Shown: positions 10,400 to 22,399 of the stretch, one piece after another
Layout: each line of letters opens with the position of its first letter
Position numbering within the stretch: position 1 is the first letter of the stretch
Program-made: the position numbers and the translations under genes
Assembly (NCBI GenBank): GCA_026724425.1
Contig: JAIUCV010000003.1
Span: 50,780,477 to 50,844,476 of the forward strand
Source: Erythrophleum ivorense
Taxonomy: Eukaryota > Streptophyta > Magnoliopsida > Fabales > Fabaceae
Reading direction: 5' to 3'
Length of the DNA: 64,000 nucleotides
The notes under the pieces: model-generated
Database searches by the model: none
What the model saw: only the letters and a program-made list of their open reading frames with translations
Told to the model about the DNA's origin: nothing

Positions 10400-11737
10400 T
10401 TAGATTTAAATGGAGTTTTATGGTTCGGTACTCAATTGTGTGTGCCAAATGTGGAAGATTTGAGGAGAGAACTTATGGAAGAAGCTCATTGTTCCTGATA
10501 TACCATCCATCTAGGTTCTACAAAGATGTATCAAGATTTAAAGTAAGTATACTGGTGGGAAGGCATGCATAGAGATATAACAAATTTTGTTTCTCATTGT
10601 TTGGCATGTCAACAAGTTAAGGCAAAACACCAGAAACATACAGGACTACATCAACGGTTGGAGATACCCGAGTGGAAGTGAGAAAGGATCACTATGGACT
10701 TTGTAACAGGACTACCCTGAACAATAAGGGGTTACGATTCTATCTGGGTGATTGTGGATAGACTCACTAAAACAGCTCATTTTCTTCCTGTAAAAACAAC
10801 GTACAATGTTGCAAAATATGCACAGCTTTACATAAATGAGATAGTGAAACTTCACGATGTTCCAATGTCTATAATTTCTGATTGAGGATCCCAATTTACT
10901 TCTAAGTTTTGGAGAGCCTTTCAAAAGGCTATGGGTACCCGATTAGATCTTAGCACTGCCTTTCATCCTCAAACTAATGAGCAATCTGAGAGGACTATAC
11001 AAACAATAGAAGATATGTTAAGGTTATGTGTTATGGACTTTGGTGGCAGCTGGGATAACTATCTATCATAGGTGGAATTTGCTTATAATAATAGTTATCA
11101 AGCTAGCATACAGATGGCACCCTTTGAGGCATTGTATGGAAGACGGTGCAGATCTCCTATTGGATGGTTTGAAATTGGAAAAGTTAAATTATTAGGGCTT
11201 GAGTTAGTGAAAGATGCCTTGGAAAAGGTGAAAGTAATCAAGAAGAGATTGATAGCAGCTTAGAGTAGGCCAAAAGCGTACGTGGACCGCCGACGCTATA
11301 ATTTGGAGTTTATGATTGGAGACTATGTAATTCTCAGGGTGTCACCTATGAAGAGTGTGATGAGATTTGGGAAGAAAGGAAAGTTGACCCCAAGATATAT
11401 AAGGCCATTTGAGATCCTAGAGCGAGTTGGGATTGTAGCTTATCGACTGGCGTTGCCACCTGAGTTATCCAATATTCACCTAGTATTTCATGTTTCAATG
11501 TTAAGGAAGTATCTACCTGATCCTTCTCACATGTTACAGAATCAAGATGTTTCTTTGGGTGAAGGTTTAACTTATGATGAAACTCCTGTGGCAATCTTGG
11601 ATAGACAAATGAAGAAGTTACATTCCAAGGAGATTAAGTCAATAAAGGTTTTATGGCATCACCACACACCAGAGGAGGCTACGTGGGAGGTAGAAACTGA
11701 AATGTGTGCAAAGTACCCTTATCTATTTGAGAACTAA
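10400..11737 (+). pseudogene. Integrase with chromovirus-type C-terminus of element T (broken)
   Basis: Zinc-binding part near 10500-10640 (TIHLGSTKMY ... CLACQQVK), then the catalytic core. The first Asp (MDFVTGLP), the second (SD before the stop at 10883) and the Glu (SERT) remain. Stops occur at 10496, 10679, 10718, 10883, 11069 and 11261, mostly at conserved Arg, Trp or Gln codons. The last 151 codons (11282-11734) are open. They carry the PRYIRPFEILERVG and HVSMLRKYLPDP blocks and end VLWHHHTPEEATWEVE...YPYLFEN, the chromodomain-like tail of Tekay/Del-type elements. Such tails are thought to guide insertion into heterochromatin. Confidence 0.88.
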
Positions 11738-11779
11738 GGTTAGTACACATATATATAAATTCAGGGACTGAATTTTTTT

Positions 11780-11790
11780 AGGGGGGAGAT
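11780..11790 (+). other. Polypurine tract of element T
   Basis: AGGGGGGAGAT sits directly before the 3' LTR, after a T-run. This is the expected plus-strand DNA primer for reverse transcription. Confidence 0.85.
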
Positions 11791-14286
11791 TATAAAGACC
11801 AGACGTGCATGAATATATATATATAGGAAGTTTAACTTTTCAAATCTACGTTCTGAAGCTGCCACGTATCAATTCTTTCCTTTCTTTTGCAATTTCCTGG
11901 TATCCCATATATACCCTCTTGTATATACTTCAAGCTAGGGTTTCACATCATTTTGCCACTCAAATTTTTGTAGCACAGAACCTCCACCCACTTTCATCCT
12001 TTCGATAAGAAAAGTAGCAGAAATTACACTAGAAAGAGCTGCACCTTCTCTCCCCTGTTCACTATCACTTTGCTTTCTCTGGTTTGATTTTCTTTTATTG
12101 CTTGCTTTCTCCTTGTTATATGCTGAGTTTCACTGTTGGTTTGTTGGTAGATTAACATCATATAAATTCTTTCCTAAGGTCTGGAGTTTTCGCTATGTGT
12201 GTTACTTCTTCTAGTTCCATTTTAATGGTGTCTTCTTCCCCTACTTCTTAGTTCTGCAGTGCATTTTTCTGGTGTAAAGCAAGCTAGGGGAAAGTGTTGT
12301 GCAGACCAAAATTTGGTGCAAGAGGATGAGTTTGGTAGGGGCAATCTTAGTTTTCTTTATGCTAAAATGTATTTTGATCTTCTTATAGGGTTCCTATTTT
12401 CTGCATGAATTTCCTAATTTAAAACCAAATTCCATTGTGCTTCTTACTTGCCAAGTTTTGTTTGTGCAGGATAAGCTTCCCTCTAATGTGTTTTGCTGCG
12501 AAGTGGATAGCCCTGTATGGTATAAGTTTTCCTTTATTTCTTGGTTTTTGAGTCTAGCTTCTTAATGGAAGTAGGGAGGAAAGGGCATAAGATTGACATG
12601 GTTCTGTTTTCTTTCCTCCCTTAAGCGAATTTTGATCTTTGAATGTAGAATCCAAAATGCTCTGCTGCCATATACGGACATATATATATATATATCTATA
12701 TCTCTATATATGTATATTGTGTGTATTGTATGGGTATGCAGGGCATGAAATTGAAGAGAGGATGGTGGATTTAGTTACTTGAAATCATATACATATCTAT
12801 AGTATGCTAAAGGAATGAAGAATAGATACCAATGGGAGTAAAATATATATATATATATATATATAATAATATTGTAGTTTTAAATCTTCCTTTCCTAGAA
12901 TTTTGTTTAAATAGACTAGGCTAATGAGGGTATGAACGACAACCATAACTATTCTCTTATTTGTAGGAAGAGGAATTTTTACCCATGTGAAGTGCGTATT
13001 CTATTCTTATTTGTTCTTATTTATGCTTTGACCTCGCTAGATAGGGAATTTTTTTTAAAACAAGATAAGTTCTATATGAGATAAATTATAGTTATTCACC
13101 CTCTAAAATCTGGTGAACGGGTATTATAGGGTATTCAGGAGATTGAGTCATAGTTGAGGAGTGAGCAGGGAATTTTTGTATCATCTTGAAACGTGAGTAA
13201 GTAATATGAACCATGAGTAACTAGTATTTTTTATTTTGTTACTAAGTTTCCTTGTAGCGTTCTAAAATTTGATAATCTATTTATGGATGTACGTATTTAA
13301 ATGTTTTCTCATATGTATGTTTACCAAAAATTGATTTGAACATGAAATTTTGCAAATTTAAGTCTATTTAAGTTATCTGGAAACTTTGATATTGAACTTA
13401 TATGGAAGGTACTCTATCTGAAATGCTAATTTGAGAAACGTATTGCTTTAAGAGGTTATCTGTTCAGAACCCTGTAGCTAATAGCAGTCATTGTTAGCCA
13501 TAGTGCACCATGATCTGTACCTTAGCTAGCAGGGGTGTTGCTAGCCTCGTGTGGGTGGCCACTACACGTGGAGTCATTTTATTTTTGTAAACAAAATGCT
13601 TTGTGTTTGTGGTTATTTTCCTCACAAGTTGTGTGCCCTACGTATGTTTCAATTGGTTCTGCTTAGATGCTTTCGGTGCATTTTAAGAAATGATTTGCAT
13701 AAGGCATGCTTCATGCATTATATATATTTTTTTACAGGCCTTGTCCCTATTTTTAAGAGTTGGCATTACTTATTCATTGAATGTTAAACTCACTTTTAAA
13801 TTTTTTTTTTCAGATAGTGATGCAGACCCTAGTTTTCCCTCAGCAGCCCACTAGTAGTTGATCTTTTGTTTATTTCTTTTGGCGAGCCCACAGTTGTTCA
13901 TGTGGGTACATTTTGTTCATATGCATGCAATCTATTTTGTTCTGAATAGTGTAGAGTATGGCTCCACTGAATCATAGATAGGGTATCCCCAATCCCTAGA
14001 AGTTTATTTTTGGTATGAATGAATACGGGTTGTTTCTTTTGAGTGTATTGTTTCGAGAGGTCTAAATTACAGAGGAGACTCTGCCGAAATTTCTACAAAA
14101 GTCACCTAAAAAGTTATATGTTTTGTATAAAGATGATTCGGAAATGATACCCATAGTTTTATTATATAAAGTTATGACTTAGAGATATTCTCTAAATTTT
14201 AAGGAGGTTGTCACTACAAATAGATTTGTGGTAGGGGGGATTGTTTGTCTTTTATGCCAACATACTTAAATTTGTGGGGTGTAACA
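11791..14286 (+). repeat. 3' LTR of element T
   Basis: Aligns with the 5' LTR over its whole length. The terminal TG is now TA (TATAAAGACC), a G-to-A change; it ends GTGTAACA just before ATTTG. The AT tract at 12840-12866 is longer than in the 5' copy. Dyad at 13777-13792. Most differences from the 5' copy that I see are transitions. Confidence 0.92.
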
Positions 14287-14291
14287 ATTTG

Positions 14292-14477
14292 TTAATTACT
14301 ATTATAAGGTTATTGGCTACAATTTGATATATATTTTGGACTAATTCTCACCAATCAGCCCAACTTTGAGTCCAGCCCCACTAAATTATCAAACTACCTT
14401 TTATAAATAAAAGAAACTAATCAATTATATAAAAAGATAATTCCATGCTTTAATTTAAAAAAAAAATGAAAGAGCAT
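14292..14477. other. Host DNA between element T and solo LTR J
   Basis: No gene. The stretch 14301-14400 resembles 19525-19617 beyond LTR J, sharing the 20-mer CCACTAAATTATCAAACTAC. AGCAT at 14473-14477 is the left target-site copy of J. Confidence 0.5.
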
Positions 14478-17400
14478 TGTCATGACCCTTCTGAGCACGT
14501 GACTAGAACAAGAACAAAGTGCTACTTTGACCTAATATGCCTCAAACAGAGACAACACATAAAATTTTTAGAACTATAAATCAAACATATTCCAAATTTT
14601 TGTACAATAGCCAATTAGTAAAGGAGCTCTCCTCTCAAAGTACAAGTGTTTGGGAGCTCTACTCCTTAAATGGAAATCAAAACATAAAATTCTAGCATAA
14701 AAATATGACACAAAATTCTAAGTGACTACAATCTTTGTCCACTCAGTTTCAAACCTACTTCAAAGATAAGTTACTTGTAAGCAAACCTAAGAGTTTGGGG
14801 TAGGATGGTTGGGTGAACTTGAAACTAAAAACAAGATAAAATAAAGGGATGAGATCACACAGACTCAGTGAGTAGATGCCACAAAACAACTTTAATATAA
14901 ACAATAATTTAATAATGAATAATTGGAAAATTCACTAACAACAATCCTTTGCATATCTGGAAAGTGAGGTAAGGTACACTCTAAATACAAAATCTAGGAC
15001 CACACATACTGTGTACACATACACAAGATCATTCTTACATTACATAAGGGTGAACATTTTTACTCATCTATTTATATCTCAAGTAAAGAATTATAATTCC
15101 TAACTAATCTAACTCATCAACAAAAGTTAAAGAATTACTCATTTTAATTAAATAGAAGTTAGGGAATTAGTCATCATAACTAAATAGAAGTTAGGGAATC
15201 ACTCACTTGACTAAATGAAAGTTAAGGCATTAGTCATCTTAAGTAATTCACACGGGTTAAGCTAGGATAACTAAACTTGTTATAATATAACATCTCATTA
15301 CCAAGCGCATCAAGGTGTTCTACCCTGCATTTAGACTTATAATCCCACATATATTGAAATCAAAAGTAAGAAATGAAATAATAGCCCATATTTCTTGCAT
15401 TATATCAACTATTTTAGATAGACATTTTAAGCCAACACTCACATACAAACATTACAACAAAGTCACATAATCTAAACATTAACAAATATACTACACACTA
15501 CAAACATGCAACTTCATAATATTATGTTAGACAAAAATAGTTAATGATTCATAACCAATCACATTTACAACATCACAAAAATACTTATTATCCACTTACA
15601 GAGAATCGCTAGGTAGACAAATGGTGTTAATGGCACTTTTTATAACTTTTTCACAATTGAGCCCCCACTATAGAAGTATCCACTAGAATACCTAAGGACA
15701 GAATTACCTGATTGTAAAAACCCAAATATATACATTTAATTGTTAACATATATAGTTGAGAGTAAGCTTGGGTCTGGTGGCAACCAAGGGAAATTTTTGT
15801 TCAAAGTGCCCCATGTTCAAGCCTAGTAGCCTACCTTACCCAGTTCTTTTTTTTTTGTCTTTTCTGCCTTTTTTCTGCTATACCAAAAGTGCCCTCTCCA
15901 TTTGCATGATTAAAGAGCTAGGTTTTTTGTCATTTCCTATCTCTACTTTTAGCTGTTGGCTACAGAAAACAGAGGAAGATAGCTAGAGATATTTGCATCA
16001 TTTCCTCCATTTTCACTGTAACCCTGTTCCTTTCTTGTTGTAGTTTTCTGTACGTTTTGTTTTCTCCTGCAACAACCTCGTTCTATTACTAGTTTTAGGT
16101 GGCCACATTTTCATGCAAAATTGCCTTTTTCTTAGGCTGAAATTTCAACTTCTTAGTGGCTGGTAAGATGCCTTCATTTTCCTTCAAGTCTTTTTATTTT
16201 CTTTTGATGTGTTATGTTCTTCCATTTTGCTTAAGAAACGTACCCTACATGTTCTTCCCCCTTCTCATGGTTTTCAATCAATTTAGTTTAGAACAAGTGG
16301 TGTGTGGGTGACCTTATGGGTGTTATTTTACTGGAAAAGGGAAGCCAAGGACATGAGCAATGTCTCTATGTCTAGAATTCCAACTTTGTTCATGTGAGTA
16401 AGCATTTCTTTCATGTTTCTTAATCCTCACACACTTCCAACCCATCATGCTCCTACTATAATGTGTTTCGTCTCTGTGTGTGTGTGTTGCTATAGTGTGA
16501 TCATAAGAATGCAAAGGGCCAGCTATTTAATTTAAAAAAAAAAAAGAATTAAAGAGAAGTATATATGCTAAAGCAGTATTTCTCATTTTCTAAACAAATA
16601 TGATTTGTTCTTACAATTATAAGTGAGAAAAATTTTATTTGGGCATATGTTCATTTCTATTGATTTTAGCATATTTCAAAATTCTTTTTAATGGCCACAT
16701 TATCAATCAATTAATTCTCTCCCTCTGCCTTAGTGCCACTTTGTCAGTGAGCTGGGGAATAGAAGCCAAAACTCTTATGTGAAATAAGATTTTAATCTCG
16801 CCTCCTTTTAATGCTCAGCATAGGGTTTGATTGTCATACTTGTGGATATTTTGAGGTCCTTATATCTTAACTTATAACTCTTGGGAATTTTCAAGGAGTT
16901 CATACCTAAAGCATGTAAAGGTTAATAGTGGTTGGAAGGAAAATATGAGGTGTTGAGTATTGAAATTGTAACTTGAATGAATAGGGTTATATTAATGTTA
17001 TGAAAGACATATAATTAGTTACCATATCCAAAGAGACTTGTTAAAATTAGGTGTTTGTGAAAATAAGAAGAATTTTATCATGAGGCAATTTGAGGTCATC
17101 TCAGTACTAAGAATTTGTGAACCGGTGTTATAGCATATTTGAAAAAATTAGTCACAACTAAGACATTTGCAGAGGATAGGAAACTTTTTTGTGTCATCTT
17201 AAGAGGTGACTAGATAATGCTGACTATATATGTTATGCAAATTCCATTTCATTTTTTTTGTCTAAATATTATTTATTTAATTATTACTTACTTAACTCTT
17301 TCATGTCCTCATTTTTTAGTTTTCTAAATGCTCATTTAAGTATTACTATATTTTGGGAAAACACACCAAAGTTTGAAATTATTTCTATTGAGTATGGGGT

Positions 17401-19510
17401 TTTAATTAAATTTTCTGAGATTCTGTAACTTTAAATATTTGATGATTTATGTTGCTTATATGCTTTAATGGGAAGTGAGCATGATTAGCAATTTTGATTG
17501 ATTTTAAGCAGCCTTATTATGAGCTACCTATAGCTAACTACTATAGAAATTAGCCATAGTGAATTGTGATTTGTACCCCAACTAGCAGGGGTATTACTAG
17601 CTCCATATGGTTGGCCACCATACATAGATTTGCTTTGATTTTTACTAGTAAATTGTTTGACATCTATGTTACTTATCCTCGCGAGCTATGTGCCTTGTGT
17701 CTGATTCATTTGGTATCAATGAGATGCTTCTATCATATTTAGAGATTTATAGGGAGAATTCATTAATTACTATATTAAATGTTTTAATTGTTGAATTACA
17801 AATTTAACTACAACTTTATTATGAAATGTGTTTATTTCTCAAAGTTAGTCTTATTTACTCAATGAGCACTAAACTCATTTCTTTGTTTTTAATACTCTTT
17901 TTTAAATAGAACCTAATCCCTCTTCAGCGACTTAGGATTGGTCATCCTCTTTCATTCTTGGTGAGCCCCACATCTATACATGTAGGCACATTTTGTTGAT
18001 AAAAATGAAATTAATTTTGTTTTGTAATATGTATATAACTCCATGAAACCACAGACAAGATCTCCTACTCCTAAAAGTTGTTGTATAGTGGGTTGCATTA
18101 AGAGTATAACTCTCTTTTGATTGTAATTGTTTTGTTGGGCTAATTGTAGAAATTTTGGAAGGTCCAAATTTTAGGGGAGACTCTGTTAAAGTTTCTACAA
18201 AGCCATATGTAATTAAATATGTTTAATGCAAGTATGATTTATAGTTGTTTTGATTAGTTCTATTATCTAGCTTTGAATTATGGAATTATGAAAATTTCCA
18301 ATAGATTTTTGGTTAGGATCCTAGTTTAGTTAGCCTTACAGAGAAAAAATTATTTATCTTCTGTGCTAGTCACACTCTTGGTTTTAGAGTGTGACATTGA
18401 CTTTTAGCATCTCAAGTAAACTAATGGACATTTAGTATTCCTAACTTTATTTCTTTCAACCTTTAGTATCAAAAGCCCTAATTCACATCTTACCTTTCTT
18501 ATTCTAACAATTAACCCTTAACCTAGCTTTTTTATATTTAATAATCAAATCATAAATTGAGCTTAGGATTAATTACCTTATGGAGATGAAAAAGAAGTTT
18601 GGAAGTGTGAGTAGCTTCCCAAAAATGTCCAACCTTAAGCATTACATATTGCACAACTCTTTCCACCCTTGAAGAGTGACCCACAGTTACGAAGAAGGAT
18701 TAGGGGTATAGCTACCTTACATAGCCACCATTACAGGAAGAGAATTGAAAAAGATGGAGGCTGGAAGGGAGAAAGTGAAGAGGAATAGAAAAATAGGGAG
18801 AAGGTTGCAATACTAAATGATGGTCATAATTTTGACGCCTACGCCATGAGCTCCCACATGATGATAATGGAGGAGGCTCCAATGAGTGGGTTGATGATAG
18901 TAGCTGGTGCAATGATGGTTGGCAATAACTTGAAGTGGTGTGACATGATAGAAGAGGAGAATGTTTCAAAGCTTAATAAGAGAAAAAAGGAGGAAGTGAG
19001 TGTTAGGAAGGAAGAAGAAAAGAAAGAAAAGAGAGGAGAAAGGCAAGAAAAAAGAAAAAGGAAAAGGAAAGAAAAGTGAAGTATGCATTGATATTTTTCT
19101 CACCAAGTTCAAAATGAGATATGAAACAAGTGTTTTGACAGCTCAAAAGTAGAGAAAAATCCTCCAAGAATTTATACTTCTACTGAGAAATAAAGGTATC
19201 CTACTAAACAAAGCAGAGATGTCAAGTGACTCCCAAAATAATTTCCATACTTAAGAAAAATTCTGAAATTAACTAAATGTTGTTTTCTACCCAAGAATAA
19301 TTCTTAAAACATTTTAATTAATTATTTATTATTTTAGTTTAGTTTACCTTTATTATTTCTATTATTATATTACATTATTTTACTAAGCTCTAATAAATTT
19401 TTTTTCAGTTTAGTCTTATTCCCTTATTTTAATTATTATTTGTTTATGTATTTATTTATTTCTTTTAATTTTGCCATTACTTCTAATACCTAAAATATTA
19501 AGTTATTACA
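14478..19510 (-). mobile_element. Solo LTR J, split by solo LTR I
   Basis: Starts TGTCATGACCC and ends TTATTACA on the + strand, with the identical TSD AGCAT outside both ends (14473-14477 and 19511-19515). Without the nested LTR I it is about 2.35 kb. Orientation is inferred as minus because the reverse complement ends GGGTCATGACA and carries CTGAGTC...GATCTCATCCC (dyad 14850-14867) in the sense seen in the other LTRs. No internal coding region or primer site is attached, so it is a solo LTR left by recombination. The lysine/glutamate-rich open frame at 18846-19079 within it is low-complexity and not believed. Confidence 0.8.
15713..18396 (+). mobile_element. Solo LTR I, nested in J, related to element T
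   Basis: Starts TGTAAAAACCC and ends GAGTGTGACA; about 2.68 kb. Several blocks match the LTR of element T, including the TTCTACAAA...CAT region near its end, the GCCCCACAT...GTAGGCACATTTTGTTGAT block (17962-18003) and the dyad at 17862-17878. The flanks are CTGAT on the left and TTGAC on the right, a 3-of-5 match that I read as a decayed target-site duplication. No coding sequence. Confidence 0.75.
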
Positions 19511-19515
19511 AGCAT

Positions 19516-19755
19516 ATCCTTATTTTTAAACACTATTATAAATAACTTACATTTTGGGCCAAGCCTTTCCAATTGGTCCAACCTTAAGGCCAGTCCACTA
19601 AATTATCAAACTACTCTTAAGGAGCTTATGTAAGCACCTAAGAATGCAATCATAGTAATAGATTATGTCTTGGCTCTTTTCTTTCATCTTCCTCTAATAC
19701 TCTCCATATGATATTAATTTGGGCATGGAAATCCATGATTAAGCTCTTGACTCTC
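19516..19755. other. Host DNA between LTR J and element A
   Basis: No gene seen. It carries the second copy of a roughly 95-bp segment also present at 14301-14400. CTCTC at 19751-19755 is the left target-site copy of element A. Confidence 0.5.
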
Positions 19756-19792
19756 TGTAACATCCAAGATTTCAAAAAATTTTCTAAGTCTG

Positions 19793-20033
19793 CTGACTAT
19801 AGTTAGGACTACTGTTAGCTATAGTGAGTGTACCAGTTTGCTACAGCAAAAAGCCAATTAGCTATAACGAATATACCAGCTCGCCATAGCAAGGATATAG
19901 TCTGCTATAGCGAGTTTGTGCGTCCTATACCAAATCTAAGGAGTTTCTTGTAATAGCGCCTGCCATAGCGAGAATAGGGGCTTGAAATTGATAACTGCTC
20001 ACCATAGCAAGGGGTATTTTCTAGCTATAGTGA
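19793..20033 (+). repeat. Cluster of CTCGCTATAGCGAG-type palindromes in the A 5' LTR
   Basis: About ten degenerate copies of a dyad centred on CTATAG or CCATAG, such as AGCTATAGTGAG, CGCCATAGCAAG and TGCTATAGCGAG, lie within 240 bp, starting about 40 bp into the LTR. The same cluster, at the same distance from the LTR start, is present in the 3' LTR. Confidence 0.8.
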
Positions 20034-21371
20034 GATTTATTATGGAAAAAGTGTGAAAAAGTGAAAATTTTCTTTCTAAAGGACCCAGAAGCCGTTTAAT
20101 CCCTCTAACTGACATATTGCTTCGTCAAAAAACAGAGAAGAGGGCTGAAGAGAGAGGGAGACCAAGAGGAGCCAAGAAAGAAGGGAGAACATCGAGGGAA
20201 AATATGAGAAAATTGCAAGAATTTATGGTTTCTTCCTTTAGAAAATTAGCTCCTCTCTCTTTGCCCTCTCTTTTCATAGTTTTAGGTGCTCATATAGTTT
20301 TATTTTGGGCTTAATTCAGAAGGATAAGTGTAAGGATTATGGAGAAGATTTAAGCAAAGGTAGAACCTCTTGGAAAGAGCTTGATTTAAGGTAACTTCTT
20401 TCCATTTTGTTACATCTTCTTGAGTGTTTCAGCCAAGAATTGAACCATGAGAGGGGGAAAGTTTTTGACTTAGAGCAAGCATAAAACCATTGATTTAGGC
20501 TATGGAGAGTTGAAATATACCAAGAAATTACAAGAGAAATCAATGAATTTCAAGTTAGGGATATACAGAGCTTTTGAATGTAATGTGAAAACTGATTTGA
20601 TTCATAAATCTGATAAACATATGTGAGTGTTTGTTTAAGTTTTTAAGACCCCTAAAAGGCTTTCCAAGTGTCACTTTGATTAAGGAAAGATTGGAAACTT
20701 CATGGACTCCAAATGCTTTTCATGGTTTGACCTAAAGCACTTGAGAGGGGTAGAAAGTGTTTTAATTGGTTCTAAGCTTTGTTTGGGGTCATGTATGATG
20801 GAAGAAGATGAGAGGAACCCTTGGAAAAACTTTAGAAGCTTTAGGTTGAAAGTTAGGTCAATAGGTTCCATAATATGACATATAGAAGCAACATAAGCTT
20901 AGGCTCTTGGAATTGAGTGTGTGATGACTTTAAGTAGTCTAAATGGAACCAAGAGGCCTAGATATGGGAAGGAAATAAAGCTAAAATCTTAAATTATAGT
21001 AGTTGCTTCATTAGGCTATTAATGGAGCTATTATGGAATCAATAGACCAAGTATGCTCCTTAAATGTGTATTTGATGCTTTGGCTCGTCCCAACAGAGTA
21101 ATTGAGTGCTATTTGTTATGTTTAGGCTAAAGAACTCAAGCTTCAACTAGTTATGATTGTGAGATCAAGAAGGAAGAAGAGAAATTAGAAGGAAAAGATT
21201 GTGTCTAATTACCAAGGTAGCTCTTCACTCATTCTTATTTGCATTCTTGGATATATAAATATCATTGTATGCTTGCATATGCATTCGTATGTTGAGACAT
21301 GCCATTTGATGTTGCCTTGATGCATTGGTACCAATATACTCATATTTTGGTTGTGAAAATTGCTCTTAAAG

Positions 21372-21556
21372 GTGAGGTAGTGCCAAAAGTCCTTTGTGAT
21401 GGGTAAGGTGGAGTTAAAAGTCTCTAGGAATGGGTAAGGCTAAAAGTCTGATGGATGAGTGAGACCAAGTCAAAAGTCTCTAAACCAAGGGTATGGCTAA
21501 TCCAAAAGTCTCAAAAATAGGATGAGGTTAGACTAAAAGTCCCTAGAGCTTATTCT
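21372..21556 (+). repeat. Degenerate tandem array, units of about 30 bp, A 5' LTR
   Basis: Six imperfect units, each with a GTGAGG or TAAGGC part followed by CCAAAAGTC or TAAAAGTC and then CTAG. The same array is in the 3' LTR (44319-44507) and, diverged, in LTRs B, C, D, F and G. Confidence 0.8.
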
Positions 21557-22245
21557 TAGCATTGATATGATTTTCATGGTGTGTAAATCATGTGTTGAAT
21601 GATTTTTAATGGTTGATACCTACTTGCCTGCTTTGACATGTTTATATGCCTCGATTACTCCCTTGAATGAGTATATGAGCTATTGCGATTCTATGAATCT
21701 CACCCCTTCCCTCTCCCATCTCATATTGTCTAGGTGGAGCTTAAAAGTCAAAAATTGGAGGCCATGAAGCATAAATGGCCATCCTTTGATACTTTAGGAT
21801 AATTATGTATAATTTTGATGTATAGGAAAGCCAAAGTGCTTATGTACATATTATTTTTGAGGTGTAACAATTGGAGCAAATCTAAAAGCATGTATGGACG
21901 ATATAAAAACCATTTTTGTTACTAAATCAATGTAAATGTAAGATTTGGACCTTTGACACCTTGTAAATGTAAGATTTGGACCTTTGATGCCTTATAATTT
22001 TTCTATTTTTTGACTTCATATCTATGGTTCATGGATTGTTTCATGCTATGTATAAGTTGTATGAATGAATTTTGAGTAGACAATATGATTCATAGGTTCA
22101 CGGGACTTACAAGGCTAAGTATGAGCGTTTAAACCCCTAGCATAATGCAATAAATTATTGTAGTTTTACCACTTTTGTTCTGAATTTCATAAAATCAAGC
22201 TTAAATGAAGGATAATTGAGTCTAATGTATTATGGTGTTATATTT

Positions 22246-22258
22246 TTAGTATCAGAGC
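22246..22258 (+). other. Primer binding site of element A (initiator Met tRNA)
   Basis: TTAGTATCAGAGC, one change from TTGGTATCAGAGC, followed by AAAGG, lies three bases after the 5' LTR. Confidence 0.85.
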
Positions 22259-22399
22259 AAAGGTTTAGGCACTTTTGCTCGGTGTTGGGCTCTTGAATGG
22301 TGCACATAGACTATGTTTGATGTAAATTGCCATGGAAGTACAAGCATACATATGCATATGTGCTTATGATATAACTATGAATTAAAGGTTGCTACTTCT

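Larger units (their letters stand above)
4223..14286 (+). mobile_element. Element T: complete Ty3/gypsy chromovirus-like retrotransposon (Tekay/Del type), dead
   Basis: About 10.06 kb. It is bounded by two LTRs of 2533 and 2496 bp and flanked on both sides by the identical 5-bp target-site duplication ATTTG (4218-4222 and 14287-14291), which fixes the ends. Internal order is PBS, gag, protease, RT, RNase H, integrase, polypurine tract. The pol order with integrase last, and an integrase tail ending EEATWEVE, place it in Ty3/gypsy; gag style and tail resemble the Tekay/Del chromoviruses (family knowledge, not a search). By eye about one position in ten differs in the first 400 bp of the two LTRs, so the insertion is old. 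Stop codons throughout make it non-autonomous. Confidence 0.93.
19756..22242 (+). repeat. 5' LTR of element A (internally deleted)
   Basis: Starts TGTAACATCC and ends GTGTTATA (C to T change in the terminal CA region). It is about 870 bp shorter than the 3' LTR because the segment matching about 44918-45839 is missing near 21993. A 31-bp tandem duplication (21931-21961 and 21962-21992) lies beside the gap. It carries a palindrome cluster (19793-20033), a roughly 30-bp unit array (21372-21556) and a dyad (21684-21703). Confidence 0.9.

Noticed and set aside
18846..19079. Open frame rich in Lys, Glu and Arg
   Set aside because: It lies inside solo LTR J, has a low-complexity GA-rich C-terminus, and the opposite strand is open as well. 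Composition alone explains it.
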